Assembly (NCBI GenBank): GCA_024349245.1 | Contig: JALDNG010000020.1 | Location: forward strand, 18,781,501 to 18,845,500 | DNA from: Neodontobutis hainanensis | Taxonomy: Eukaryota; Chordata; Actinopteri; Gobiiformes; Odontobutidae | Length of the DNA stretch: 64,000 bases | Reading direction: 5' to 3' | Part shown: positions 26,713-39,760 of the stretch, piece after piece | Layout: every line of letters begins with the position of its first letter | Position numbering within the stretch: the first letter of the stretch is position 1 | Made by a program: the position numbers and the translations under genes | The notes under the pieces: model-generated | Told to the model about the DNA's origin: nothing | The model's input: only the letters and a program-made list of their open reading frames with translations | The model's database searches: none

Positions 26713-27612
26713 ACTAGGGGTGTAAAGGTACACAAAAGTTACATTTCGGTTCAGGTTCAGTTCTTGGACATTTTGGTTTGGTACATTTCGGTTACCAAGG
26801 TTGGCACAATAAATCTCAATTTAAACCACATTTACCCATTTTTTTCAAATCTTTTCTTGAGATTCCTTTTCTCTCACTGGGCTCCAGACAAGAGAGCAAA
26901 CCAGACAGAAGTGAAATGTGCTAAGATGTAGCTCTCCCTCATGATTTACTATAGGTTATAAATTATTCTTATATTTTGAATACTATAGGCCCTGTTGCTT
27001 TAATATTGATTTAGGAACAACACAAAGAGATTCTTAGCAGCACTCTGTGAGACTCTGTTGATTAGACTTATAGATTATTAAACTGATAGACAGGAGTTTT
27101 GAAACCTCCAATAAAACATCTCAATACAGCATTTCACCATCTTCTACCTTAGCTTCAGCTGTCACCTCTCCATGTCCACTCTGCCCTGGCAGTGAGCGCA
27201 GCATCTCGTGAGCGTGCTTCTGCTCGGAGCTGCTCTGCTGTGAGTGAGTCAGAGCTGGAGCTGGAGCTGCGGCTGTGCAGCGCTTTTTAACTCAGACTAA
27301 TTGTAGACTTGTGAAAGTAACGAAGCTAGAAAAAACAGTCCGTCACTTAATAATCTGTGTGAATGGTTCCGTGTGGAGGACCAGCATAAATTGTTAAACT
27401 GTTTATTTAACCGAATTGGTACACACGTGTACCGAACATGCTGTACCGAAACGATTTACTACATGTATGTAACGATGCACATACATGTAGTAAATCGTTT
27501 CGGTACAGCATGTTCCGAAACGATTTACTACATGCACATACATGTAGTAAATCGTTTCCGAACATGCTGTACCGAAACGATTTACTACATGTATGTGCAT
27601 CGTTACACCTCT
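26713..27612. mobile_element. Non-autonomous DNA transposon with alternating palindromes
   Basis: The ends look like imperfect inverted repeats: left TAGGGGTGTAAAGGTACAC and right GCATCGTTACACCTCTA. The interior has two 'CGGTT' rich segments (26746-26800) and a GC-rich centre (27170-27290) with no open frame, so it would depend on another element for movement. The last 180 bases contain five alternating copies of one 19-base word (annotated separately). Flanking direct repeats are not clear, so the superfamily (hAT-like is possible) is not settled. Confidence 0.6.
27430..27607. repeat. Five alternating inverted copies of a 19-base word
   Basis: CGAAACGATTTACTACATG occurs forward at about 27447-27465, 27516-27534 and 27573-27591. 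It occurs reversed at about 27484-27502 and 27541-27558, so the copies alternate forward, reverse, forward, reverse, forward. Nearby GTACCGAACATGCTG words are also repeated. Adjacent copies form perfect hairpins with arms of about 20-30 bases. Confidence 0.95.
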
Positions 27613-29099
27613 ATTATTACCTAACCTAAATATGAATGTGCTTCTTTTCCGGCAGTGCTTAGTTTGTATTCTCTGGGCAGTCGCAGATACAGGAAGTAAC
27701 AAAACTCCAAAAGAGCTCTAAATTACAAATAAAATGTGTTATTTTTATGGCATTATATCATACTGTAAATATATTTTTGAATCAAGCGTATTATTTTATA
27801 CAACTGTATACTACAACATATTACTATAATTCAAACTAACCTTCAGTAGACATGACCTCGGTCAATGCAAAGTTAGATTAAGCACTTGGTTCTGTATTTC
27901 AACCACAATATGAACAAGAAAAGCCCCTTAGAACATGTCTTTCACAATAAAGCTGTCACTCTTTTGATCACATGACCAGCAGTGTTGAATTCCAAACCGC
28001 AGCATGAGGTTGTTGTGGAAACTGCTGTGTGTCTTCCTCAAAGTGGGAGTCATTCACAGGAAAAGAAAGCAAGAGTGGAATTCCCAGGACTCCTATTTCT
28101 GATGGGGTTCCTTATTTGTGACTCGGAGAGGGAGTACGGCACTGGAAATCCTACACTGTGTGATTATTGGAAAAGGTCATTCCAGTCCGGGAAGTCTACT
28201 GCACACTCCATTAGCTCTACACTAAACAATCTTACATCACTGAAGTAATAATCCCATCGATCAAAGTGGAGCAAGGCTAGAAAATATCTGATGACAACTG
28301 AGATGAATGCTATTGCTTTGAAGAAGAAGAAAAAATGTCCCTTGCAAACATCTTGTAAGTGTAATCCTATTAGTCTTTCCTGAAAATATAAGTTGAAACA
28401 GAATCTTTATAAGCATCTTAAGGATTAGCAAGTGGCCAGTGTAGAATCTTTGTCGTGCTTTGGTGATTTCCGACCGTCACAGTGGCACTAGGTAACAACT
28501 GATGCCTGACTGTGGCCACATTATCAGAGGTCGAGAATATGCGCCTCTTCAAAGCCGAGTGGGAGTATTGGCCTCGGTTGGGTGAGTCTTTGAAGAGAAA
28601 TTGATTAGATTTAGAACTCCCCATATCTTGCTTTGAAGGATTCAAAAAATGTAATTTGACTAATTTAGAGATCTTAGAAAGTGCAAGATATGTTTTGTTT
28701 TTAAGTCTATTTCGGACTGTGGATGATTGTATCTATGGTTAAGCACTTTAGTGCGTTTTGGCTTCAGCTACGGTCTTTGAAGAAGCATTGTCATAAAACA
28801 GTGGTTACCAGGTTAGAATATTTTTCTTTTTTCTATTGATGATATTTGAAAGATTATAATCCAATTGCTGCTCCAGGACAAACCTGGACTTTGTGAACAA
28901 AATGGCAGAACATCAAGGTAAAAATCAAAAAATCTACAAAGACTTTGTTTACGCAGATAATCCCAATAGTTATACTTTTACACATTGGTAATTGGAGACT
29001 AGCATCTCCAAGGAGCTAAGGTGGAGGAGATGCAGGTTGTATTTGGGACAATTGAGAATAATTCAAATTGAGTTTAAGTAAATATGAGAATATTTTCAG
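27613..29099 (-). other. Large frem2 intron, nothing recognised
   Basis: No gene or repeat family recognised. The open frame at 27982-28248 has no visible domain. Confidence 0.5.
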
Positions 29100-29285
29100 A
29101 ATTCATCTTCTACCACTTTATCTCATTATGGGAGAGTCAATGACCCTATCCCAGCAACTTTGGCCAGTTGTCAGTTAAATGCTGGACTAATACAAATAGA
29201 CAAACAATCATTCATTATGAGCTCTTTTGACTCCCCTATACATGAATGTTTTTGACGGTGGGAAGAAGCCAGTGTGCTAATTACA
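29100..29285 (-). mobile_element. tRNA-headed SINE, second family, old remnant
   Basis: Plus-strand text 'ATTCATCTTCTACCACTTTA', 'CCTATCCCAGCAACTTTGGC' and 'TTTTTGACGGTGGGAAGAAG' follows the minus-strand order of the copy at 34451-34838 with many changes. The tRNA-like head is missing. Confidence 0.6.
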
Positions 29286-29675
29286 CAGCTAATACCAGAT
29301 GCTTTTATTTTACTAGACATTATCCACCTGGTGCTGACATTCCTTAGGAACTAAGGAATAACCTTGTATTTGGAACATATTATTGTGAATAAGTTGGCAG
29401 CACTGAACAGCATTAGTATGAGAGTACAAAAAGTATCAAATGGTACTATAGCAGTGCTGATACACTCTAAATTGTCAATATAGATTTGTATATTGTTAAC
29501 TATCAATATATTATCAGAACATATGTTTTTGAATAACCTAAATATAATTTCTTGTTTTCACTGAGGATATTGTCTTTACCAGAGAGGGAGTACTCGAGTA
29601 CTGGACTCAGACTCAAGTCAAGTCATCAGGCTCATTTACTCGAAGACTCAACTTGGACTTGGATTTGCCTTTTTG

Positions 29676-30504
29676 CAGTGTTGTGCCTGAACGCGTTCAT
29701 TGAACGATAGTTCATGAACTCGTTCATATTTTGGGCGAACGTGAACTGAATGTGCGGTATTACTGCCTGATGAACGTAACTGTGAACTCGTTCATTCTGG
29801 TGTCTGTGAACGGCACGCTCTTTCAGGCGAAAACCCGGCTAAAACACACCACAAACGGGTCACAATATGTAGCGGAAAAACACCAAATCTGGCAACACCA
29901 GCCACAAGTGTCGCACCGCCGTCCGCCGCATGTGTGACGCGTCATCAAAAAAAAAAAAAAAAAAATAGAGAAGACAGCAGCACGTAACAAGGCGTATGAT
30001 TGCACCTTAATGATTACTGTCCTGTTTTTTTTATATAATTCATTAAAAAACACCATTCAAGCAGCACGTTTTTCCTCATGTTTTTGAGAATGTACTGTAG
30101 GGTTGAAAGCTGCAGCTGCTACTAGTGTGGAGTGAATGGACAGTAACAAAGCATTAAAGCAACAATGGGGAAATGCTGTCCCCTCAATGCTAATGTAAAC
30201 CCTGGTTGGATAAGGATTCAAAATTGGATATGAAGATGAAATCTGACACGTAGCTTCATTGTTAAAACTGATAAAAATAATTGCTGTCTGTGATTCTACT
30301 GTATATGGGCTGTGGCAATAATTTTGAAAAATAATAGCTCGCAGCAACATATGGAAAAAAAGAACTAAGAACTAGTTAATTTTTGGAACTGTGAACTTAG
30401 TTCAAAATTTTGAAGTTTGAACTATGAACTGAACTAGTTAATTTTAAAATTTGTGAACTGAACTTTGAACTAGTTCTTGTAGAAAGTGAACTTTCCCAAC
30501 ACTG
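29676..30504. mobile_element. Inner non-autonomous hAT element
   Basis: It starts CAGTGTTGTGCCTGAACG and ends GAACTTTCCCAACACTG, so the terminal inverted repeat is CAGTGTTG. A perfect 8-bp target duplication CCTTTTTG flanks it (29668-29675 and 30505-30512). The ends are dense in 'TGAAC/GTTCA' words (29697-29760, 30360-30490). It contains a poly(A) run at about 29946-29965 and no transposase. It lies wholly within the outer hAT element and is therefore the younger insertion. Confidence 0.88.
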
Positions 30505-30879
30505 CCTTTTTGCGGCTCGGACTTAAACTTGGACTTGTTTATTCTCAGACACAAGGTCTTGTGACTTGACTTGGACTTGGGAACTGATGACTTGGACTTA
30601 GATTCGGACTAGAGCACAAAGGACTTGCAAGTAAGTAACACTCAGCAAGAACAAGGGACGAGCTGCTCTCATTTAACTCCTGCCTCTAAATGTGATCCAG
30701 AAGTTGTACCTAAATACATACATTAATAAAATATAGGCTTATAAGGCTACAGCCTTATTAAATATGCCACAATCAAAACTCCATTAATTGTGTTTAATGT
30801 CATAGGCTTATTTATACAAAGCTAAAATCCCAATCAATATGTCAGTTTGGCTTCCACAATTTTCAGATTTATAACTCAC

Positions 30880-31190
30880 TTTGGTTTGACTTGGACTCGA
30901 CTTGGACTCGACTTGGACTCGCCTTGGACTTGCCTTGGACTTGCCTTGGACTTGCCTTGGACTATGTTGGACCTTTCTTTAGTGACTCATATTTGCAATT
31001 CCACTACAGATGACTCAACTCGAATAGAACTCGACTTGAAATTTTTTGGGATGACATTTTTGGGATGACTTGGACTTGGACACGGACTTGTACTTTACGT
31101 GATGATGACTCGACTTGGACTTGATTTGGACTCGACTTGGACTAGTCTTTGTTGACTTGGACTCGGACTCCGGTGACTCGACCACAACAC
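30880..31190 (+). repeat. Degenerate tandem 'GACTTGGACTCG' array
   Basis: Tandem units near 12 bases, GACTTGGACTCG and variants GCCTTGGACTTG, fill 30880-30965 and return at 31060-31180. Related words occur at 29600-29665 and 30513-30620. All belong to the outer hAT element. Confidence 0.85.
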
Positions 31191-31200
31191 TGGTCTTTAC

Positions 31201-34200
31201 AGTTTACACAACAAACAAAACAAAAACATCTCCTCAACTCAAGTCAAAAGTCTTCTTTGTGTAAACCAACTGCCAAACCAATACAGATTCTTTGCGTTCT
31301 GGAAAATACATTGTCCCATTATCAGCTTCTAAAACATAAAGCAAGACAAAGCATCAAAATAAGACTGTCTGTATACAACAAGAACAAGTACCAGGCATTG
31401 GTCTAAGTTGTTCTATGGCTGGGGCTGGTGCTCTTATGTTGACTACTCACACTTTCAGTTGTTTAATGCTTTTTCCCTCAAATACAACGCTGAGAGAAAG
31501 TAAAAAGTGCTTTTGTTCGTTTAGAGAGAAATTTTGATGTTTAGTTCAAATGGAATGAATCTGTGTCAAAATGCTCCCTATGTTGTACATATCATCAGTA
31601 TAAAGTTATGCATATTCCTCATGCCATGATGACTATTACATATGGGACAATATATTGTATGTATCGTTATCAGATTGTTTCCCTCATTAGGCCACAGTTT
31701 GGATCTTGAATACTTTTTAGATGGGTTTTTGTGAGTTTGTAAAATCACAAATCTTCCAGCTGTATCCAGCTGTAGCGCAAGGTATAGTTTCAATCTGCAA
31801 AGGGTAGATAAAGACAAACAATGTAATAGACAGAGATTGTAATAGACAAATGGTAGAACACTGATTTATAGAATATTTTTTGGCCATCTTCGGTTAGATG
31901 ACTTCCTGAACATAGTACAGTGGCACATTAGGCACAGCACAACTTCCATCACTCCCATGCATTTGTACACTGTAGTCTCAGCTTTATACATCTATATGTT
32001 TAAAACTTGGTAAGTTCTTTGTTTGTTCGACCTGTTTATGTGAGGTCAGACAAAGTATTACTTGACTGCCCTTGAATGGCATTCCTGTCTGTCAAAGAGG
32101 ACGCAGCCTCCAGGGTCTTAATTAACAGTTCAAGCGCACGGTTTACAGAGCAAAAGCCTTGCTCTCAATGGCAGGGGAAATAACAACAAAAGGCTGAATT
32201 AGCAGCTACTGGGCTCTCCACAGCCTTCCCATCCAAAGGTCATTGTGGATTACCTATTGAGTGTCTCGCTTATTACCAGTCATATGCTAACAGTGTGAAT
32301 GCTTGAGCCAGGTTCACAAGGCTGTTGATGTATGTACAACATGCAATAGTTAAAGTATAGCGTATAATGTATTAACAGTAAATGTTTGACTTTGCCTGAC
32401 AGAAATTTATTCCAACAAAAGCGACCATGACATCCACTCTGACACTCAGCTTCTAACCCTTATATAGGTCAAGTTTGAAATAAACTAGGTAGAAGACCTT
32501 CAGACCTGCCAAATTGGATCATTAGGGGTTTATGGTTAAGGAATATCCTCTGTCCTTGCTCTGGGACAAGAAAAACCCTAATTGTAAATGAAGATCCAAT
32601 CAAAAGGTGGGCTGATAAAAATATTGGTGTCAAGTTTCTCCCATTAGTTTCAACACAAGTTAAAAAAAGATTAGTAAAAGGTGACTCAAAGGTGAGGAAG
32701 GATAAGGCTAAAGCAAAGTATTGACTAGAAAAGTCTGAAGTACGCACAATAAAGTGGAGTAATGCTGCAGACAGCATGAGTCAACCAGTGATTGTGGTTG
32801 ATTGCTGGGGCAGAGGGACCCTTACCCTGAATGAAAACATAATCTCACTGGGTCAAAAGTCTGCTTCCTGGGGACTGAAAGACTCACTTATGTCAGAAGC
32901 ACAAGTCTCTTTGTACCTGATCTGTCACAGTCTGCTGGTGTCTACATAAAACCGACCACGCTGGCGGAAAAACCAGGGAATACAAGCAGAAGTATGAAAA
33001 TGTGATGCAAAAACAAAGCGAGAATGAGGATGCAGAATGAAGTGACTCAACAAAAAGCGGAGACCGTGCTTTTTCTTTACCCCTGAATGCTCACTGTTTG
33101 CTCTCTTGTCACTGCACATAATGGAGGACTGTTTGCTGAAAGCTGCAGTGTGAGGCCCGGGGAATATAAAAGCCCCATCCCTAACCCTGCATGACTCATG
33201 AGCTCCATACTAATAAAGCCAACTGTTTGTCTAGGCCTGTCCCACTCTGGCTTCCATTGGTTTCAATTTTAACAACGTGTTTTGGCTGCGTTTCGTTGTA
33301 GTAAATCTTCACATACAGCAGCAGGAAAAAAGGGCTGCAATGTTAATTCCTAAAGAGGTGTTAAATGGCTTGTGGGCCTTTGTTTATGAGCGTTGAAAAG
33401 GAGCCTTCAAGTAGAACAGTGCAAACCTGCGTGTTGGAGATAAGCACCCCAGTCTGTGTTCATGAAAGACGGGACAAAACGTCTGAGGATTTGGTGTTTG
33501 TTATTGTCTGAACCTTGTAATATTTGAACTAAATTTTACATGCTGCAGTTTAAGACATTAAAGCTTTTGAGAAATTACAGGTTGGGTTTGGTTGCTGCAC
33601 GAAGGGTTGACATTCTCAGAGTGGGGTTTTATAATATATATATAATATTATATTATATATTATAATATAACGTCTCTGAAAATTCTGTCAATGTTTCTGC
33701 TTTTGGTCCAAGTCATATTAGATTTGATTCCAGTATGCAGTAAACAATTGGCCGTAAATTGTTTAAATGTAAATAAAAGAGATATTAAGAAAGTAAAAAG
33801 TTGTGTCATTGTGTGTACAAAATTATATAAATGCATTCATTCAACAATTATTCATCCAGTTGTGCAGCAGCTACATTTTCATGAGAATTCACAAACTCAC
33901 AGAAATCAATCTTGTACAGCTCCAGGAAAACGTTTGTTTGTGAACAACTGCCGGTTCAGACCAGTGATGTGGCAGCAGTCGGTATGTTTAAGGTTTGGCC
34001 GCAAAGCAACCATTGTATTGTTACTAATTTAAACAACATGTTGATTCTTTGATTGGATAAAATGTGGTTCCTGATTGGTGATTCATCAAATCATTCACCA
34101 GGTATTTATTGAAAGTACACTTTGCAAACACTTTGTGTGAAAGCCCAGCCAGGTATGAAGAGTTTCAGGTCCAATCATCTAGGGTTAAAGGTGCCATATT

Positions 34201-34450
34201 ATGCTCTAACCATGACTGCCAGTACTGCTGCTCCAAAGGTACAAGGCAGTAGGTTGGGCGATACCGTGTCTATTGTAAGAAAGACAACATGGATTTCTGT
34301 GAGATTGTAAAGTCACAAATCTTGCAAGAAGGAGCTGCTACACAAGGTAATTGATCTGATAAAAACAAACAAAACATTGTTATGTGTACATGATGGCTTC
34401 AAGACAAGTAAACCAACAAAAACGTCAAATGTCAAATGGCATTCTGACAT
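31201..34450 (-). other. Large frem2 intron, nothing recognised apart from an AT tract
   Basis: No exon or transposon recognised. The AT-only tract at 33627-33670 is listed separately. Confidence 0.5.
33627..33670. repeat. AT-only palindromic tract
   Basis: A 44-base stretch of only A and T, made of TATA/ATTA words with internal inverted symmetry. Confidence 0.9.
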
Positions 34451-34838
34451 TCATTCATTCATTCATTTTCTACCGCTTTGTCCCGTTAGGGGTCACGGGT
34501 GACTGGAGCCTATCCCAGCAGCTTTGGGCCTGAGGCGGGGTACACCCTGGACAGTGGCCAGTTAGTTGCAGGGCTAACATTTAGAGACAGACATTGACAG
34601 ACAACCATTCACTCTCACTTTCATTCACTAGGGACACTTTAGAGTTGCCGATTAACCTATACATGCATATCTTTGGACGGTGGGAGGAAGCCGGAGTACC
34701 CGGAGAGAACCCACGGTAACACGCAGACTCCTCACAGAAAGACCGGAGTCGGCTGAGAATGTTTGGGTTGGCCGGGTTTTGAACTCACGACCTTCTTGCT
34801 GTGAGGCAGGAGTGCTAACCACTCTGCCACGTGCACCC
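34451..34838 (-). mobile_element. tRNA-headed SINE, second family, full length with target duplications
   Basis: Minus strand: the head near 34838 reads GGGTGCACGTGGCAGAGTGG, followed by 'CTCACAGCAAGAAGGTCGTG'. The tail is (GAAT)n at the low-coordinate end, seen as ATTC repeats at 34451-34467. A direct repeat TTCTGACAT flanks it (34442-34450 and 34839-34847). Together with the copy at 15957 this shows the family's complete structure. Confidence 0.85.
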
Positions 34839-37800
34839 TTCTGACATGACATTCAAAATACATATTTTAAATCATGTCTAGACTTTGTTATGGGTGATCT
34901 TTTTTTTTTGCATCAGAAATGTCTACACTTCCCAGTTACCTCAAATCACCAAATATATTTATCCATATATTTATCCAATCAAAGCAATGCCATGTTGTTT
35001 ACACAGTAATAGAAATCACAAACCAGTCACAAACCTGCGGCAGCACTAATATGAGGCCATAAAAACTTTTAACTTCACGAAAAAACCAGCAACAAGATAA
35101 ATAAATGGCAAACTGTCGGCCACATTGGAGGGATCGTGGTAACGTCTTGGTATTCCCCTGGAAGAGCTAGAGGAGTCTAGGGAGAGGGAGGTCTGGGCAT
35201 TACACTGCTGCCTCTGTGACCCGGCCCCAGACAAGAGGAAATGAATGGATAAAAGCTGAATATGAAAGATGGATTTAAGTATAAGCCTCAATATCAATAT
35301 ATAGCTCCCGACTTGTACAATCATAGGCGTCATGTTAGGCATAGCATAACATAGTAGTGTTGTATTGAGTTATTACTTTTAAGTCACGGAACAGATCAGG
35401 GATCTGAAGCAAAAGTGCAATAATATAGGCCTTTGTCATTATTGTTCTTATGCATTTAGTGTGTATTTAGATGAAAACTGTATTTTCCAATAGCCAGGAA
35501 AAGGTTGGGGCAGTTTCCCCAGCCTTTTCAAAGTTTTAATGTTTTAGTTTAAGTTTGACTGTTATTATATAAACAGGTACCAATTGTAGGAAGTGTGTAC
35601 TCACTAAAATACAATTTCAATCAATTTGCATAATGGTTCTCAATTACTCTAATGCCTTTTTAAAAAACAGTGTTGACAACAGCACAGACTCATATCTTCT
35701 CCCTGTATTAAGATTGCAAGCGAGTTTTCAAATTCACAAAACCACTCAACCTTTTATGAATAACACAACACCTGAGCCACGGAGAAATCCAATAAAGTAA
35801 TAAGACTAGACGTTCGGTCAGAAAAATATTAAATTTAAAAGACCGAGACATATTTCAAAAGGAAAAAAGGAAGAGGCACACAGCGTTTGCATTATCTGTG
35901 ACATTTTAACTCCAACAATAAGGAATGGCCTTTAAAAATCATTACCTCTTTTCCAGTGCAACTTGAGCACAAATTGAAAATCCATTCAGCAACTTTTTTT
36001 TTACACCCTCATAAGCCTTAAATGGTGCTTTCCGCTAATGAAACACAATATGCTTTAAAAAACAATGACCCACCGACAAGCAATAACCTTTGAGGCATTA
36101 CAGGCTCATTTAGCGGTGTTTAACGGCCAATTATTTGAGGTTTAAAAGGGCGAAAATGTAGCCACTTTATCAGATTGTCAAGCTCGGGAGTTCCTCGCAC
36201 CCTGTGGCCTTTCTGTCTCCGTCTCCCTCCCTCCGTTTGCCCGCTAATGCGCTAACTCTTCACAACGTAAGCCTGTCCCAGAAAATGCAGATAAGCCCAG
36301 GCATGGTCGAGGTAATTTCAACAACAGCAAGACATTCCTCAGGATTCCTAATGGGGGGAAGGGATGATAAATCTCCACCTTTACTTATTTATACCTTGTC
36401 GTTTTTATGAGTCAGATGCCTATAAAAGATCTACAAAGTGCTGAAGCTGGTGTCAAAGATTTGAGACTGAATGCAGTTAAATCACCTATTAGTTTGATCA
36501 AGTGACCTTAAAACTAAAAAGCTACCTCCAGAGGTACAGTTTTGTGCATAAAAAAAAAAATACTTCTGTGTTCTAGAGACAAATGTGAGGCCATCTGTCC
36601 AACAGCTAAAGTTAATCTTTAGCTGTGTTTGTCTGAATGACTGAAAATGGAAAATCAAAGTCCAAACCCCAACTAAATTTAAATTGTTTGGTGGGACTTT
36701 AAAGGAGCGTATTTTAATTAATATACAAAGTAAAGATTGTAATCAAGTATGATGTGATTAGAAAAATACATTTGTATGTGTTATGTGACCAGGTTTAAAA
36801 GCTAAGTAAAATTTTTATCTTCATAAATAGTTTTCTAAGTTCTTATGATGGTTAATTGAGTTGTAACGGTGTGTTTGAAGCCCGCACTTTCCCTCTCTGG
36901 TGCATCTAAATTGGAAACAGCACTTGCAGGTTCATGTGAGAGTGACAAATTGCTTTACGGTAATTCATTATACATACCTCCAGTATGAAGAACGTATAAT
37001 CTCACTAAGGCCATACCAAAATGGCATACACTTTATTTCATCATCAGTCATGGCGGAGCTACCAAAAAAAACAAAAGAAAACCTTTGTCTGAAGATTCTA
37101 TGATAGAAAATGTCAGTCAGTTTCTTCTCCAGTCAACCTTGGCTAAACTTTTACAGAATGGTGTCAGCTCAAACAAAGTGAAGGACTCAAAACCAATTCC
37201 GATGTGGATTTTAAGTTGTTGAACTTGTAAGATACTTTGTCTAACAACTTTATATTCTTTCTATTACCATTAGATCTATTGTTATTTTTTCTCCTTTGAG
37301 ATATAGCTACTGTAATGTGACATTTATTTAGCTTACGGCTCACAGAGATGCAAGCATGACAATACTCGCTATTTTACTCCGCAGTGGGATTGATGATGTT
37401 GCTCTGTTTGTTTTATTTATGGGCTTTATGTGAGATGACAGCAATTTAACTGGTAGTTTCAATACTATATTAAAACACACCTATAACAACCACTGCTGCC
37501 ACATCATTGGTCATAAGCAGTTTCAATGATTGTCGCTATGATTATAAAAGGGTAGAGTTTTGTGTATACAGAATTTTCTTCAGCCAATCTAAGAATAGAA
37601 GCCAGTCTATATATTAAACACTTTTAATCTTTCTGGACTGTCCTGACATTTATTGTAGTTAGTGCAGTTTATATTTGCTATGGTTACAAGTAGTATCAGA
37701 GTGTGGTACACACAGTTTTGCTGAATAGTTTATAAGCCTGACAATTTTGTAAAAATGCATAATGCTGGCTTCATGTCCAAACAATCTAACTTTACATTAT

Positions 37801-39651
37801 TTCAAGTAATTGGTTGCTGTTTATATCAATCAGTTGTTTTATCTTTCAATCAAAGAAGGCCTTGACAAAATGCTGAATTACATTAAAAACACTGCATTTC
37901 TTCTAATTTAAATATACATAACTACAAGGTGCCACTGTAAGTTATGTAATGTTTTTCCAAAAAAAAAAAAACAGAAATCTACTTTAAAAACAGGCCAAAA
38001 GATGTCTAGCACAACTTTAACTTTCAACTCAGTCTGGGCTTAAATTCAAATGGCTGAGAAACAAAGATTTTTGCTGCCTACCGCTGTGCGCAGACGAATC
38101 AGATAACTGTGATTGATTGACTACATTTTTACACAAACAAGTCTCGTATCTTTTTATTGCCTTCATTTTCAGTTACTGAACGCTCTTTTAAGGCCTGCCA
38201 ATATTATTTTAACCTCCTGTTCAAAACTTTAAGCGATACACTGTTGCTGCTTGAGGGAACTCAAACTTTTTCTGTCAGTCATGTATACTTAGAAAAAGCT
38301 ACATACTTAACACGTGAACCAGAGGCATGTGTTTACAGCTAATGAAGTCAACTGCAAACATCCAAATCCTAGTATTCATATGTAGATGCAGCGCCCACTG
38401 AGATCCCCTATGTTTCAAGCCCTTGTCAACACAGAAAGCGTTTAGCGACTCGAGCGCTCATTCATGTCATGTCTAGAGGCGACAGGAGGCAGCTTGGTGA
38501 CTTGCCCTAAGCTGCCGATGGGACCAGCTGAGCACTTCCATCTTTCATCTCCGACAGCCTCTCCCTCCCATTCTTTGGAAACTTCTGTGCTGTCGATCAG
38601 AAGACACTTAATGGAGCACAGCTCGGTGAGGTGGGGGCGTTGGGGTTGAGAAGGGCTCGATCAGTTCAGAAAGGCTTTCCGGAGCACCTTTTATGAGATA
38701 AGAGCTGTCTCGAGACGCAATGGTGTTTACAAGTCAAATATATGGAAAAAGAAGCATCTCTAGGGACAATACTTTGATGGAATAAAATGTAATATTTTTG
38801 CTTTACAACATTCCAAAATATATTATTGAATTGGAATGCTTCAAAATGGCAGCCTGGTTGGTATGCCAAAGTCGTCCATATGTTGTCATACGCAGATATT
38901 ACAAAGTGCCATCTCGGGCTAGCTTGTTACATACTTTATTTGTTAGATTTAGTCATGAGCTACTTCCTAACTGTTCTTTTGTTCACAAGGCTTATTATGA
39001 AATTTTTACACTGGTGTGAAAAAACAGATATCCCTTAAAATACTATAAATGCCAACATTAAATGTAATTCAGAGTTCTCCTGCATACTTGGTGGATTATT
39101 TGATAAGATATTACCAGAGAAGTAAAAATTCCCTGAAGTACTGTAAATGCCACTGTGAGTCATCATTCAGAGCTCTGCAGAATGCTATACTAAAACAATG
39201 GTTGAACATTCCTGTAAGAAGACTTTGCACCACTGGGTGGATTTGTGACTTACTACTACAGTAATAACAGTAGAAGTTAGTCTGACTTGTCATCAAAGAC
39301 TTGTCTTTGAGTCTGACTCAAACTGGAGGCCACGAAAAACAGACATTTCTTAAGATGAAAAAAGCCATAGTGAAATCAGAGTAAAATTGAATGGCTGTAA
39401 CTAATGTTAAAACAATTTGTAACACAACATGGAGTTAGGACCTTTTTGCTGTACTCTATCATGTCCTCGTGGTGGTTCCTTTGGCCACAAAGCCAATTGG
39501 AACATCTTGGCATGGCTGTGAACAGACATCCCATAGGCAAATTGAAATACCACTGTAAGCTGTAAACAGCCCTCTTGGTCTGACTGGCAGTCCCTAAGAA
39601 CATCATGGAATTAATATTCCTTAACCTCCAGAGACCCATGGAGCTTTAAAT
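34839..39651 (-). other. Large frem2 intron, nothing recognised
   Basis: 4.8 kb without a supported gene or repeat family. A pyrimidine-rich patch at 36205-36245 is the only compositional feature noted. Confidence 0.5.
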
Positions 39652-39760
39652 CAGCGGCCCCCAAACATTGTTGCACCAAAGACCAAGTTAATAGAGAATA
39701 TAATAGAGTTAATAGATTTTTTTACAGACCGGAAGTATCAATTGATTAATGAATAATTGA
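39652..39760 (+). mobile_element. Possible hAT-like terminal fragment
   Basis: It starts CAGCGGCCCCCAAACATTGT and continues 'TGCACCAAAGACCAAGTTAA' and 'ACAGACCGGAAG', close in form to the 'CAGNGGTCCCCAA' start of a widespread hAT group. I could not find the other end or an 8-bp flanking repeat. Confidence 0.4.

Larger units (their letters stand above)
29580..31192. mobile_element. Outer non-autonomous hAT element (interrupted)
   Basis: A perfect 8-bp direct repeat GTCTTTAC flanks the element (29572-29579 and 31193-31200). Its ends are CAGAGAGGGAGTACTCGAG and the inverse of CAGTGTTGTGGTCGAGTC; CA(G) ends with 8-bp duplications are hAT hallmarks. The inside is made of degenerate 'ACTTGGACT' words, and a second hAT element sits inside it at 29676-30504. 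Without that insertion the element is about 776 bp. No transposase frame is present. Confidence 0.85.

Noticed and set aside
27430..27607. CRISPR-like array
   Set aside because: Repeats alternate in orientation, have no uniform spacers, and the genome is a vertebrate's.
30880..31190. Coding tandem repeat (open frame at 30847-31068, 'LDLDSPWTCLGLALDLPW')
   Set aside because: The frame only reflects the GACTTGGACTCG units of a hAT element; no start context, domain or exon framing.
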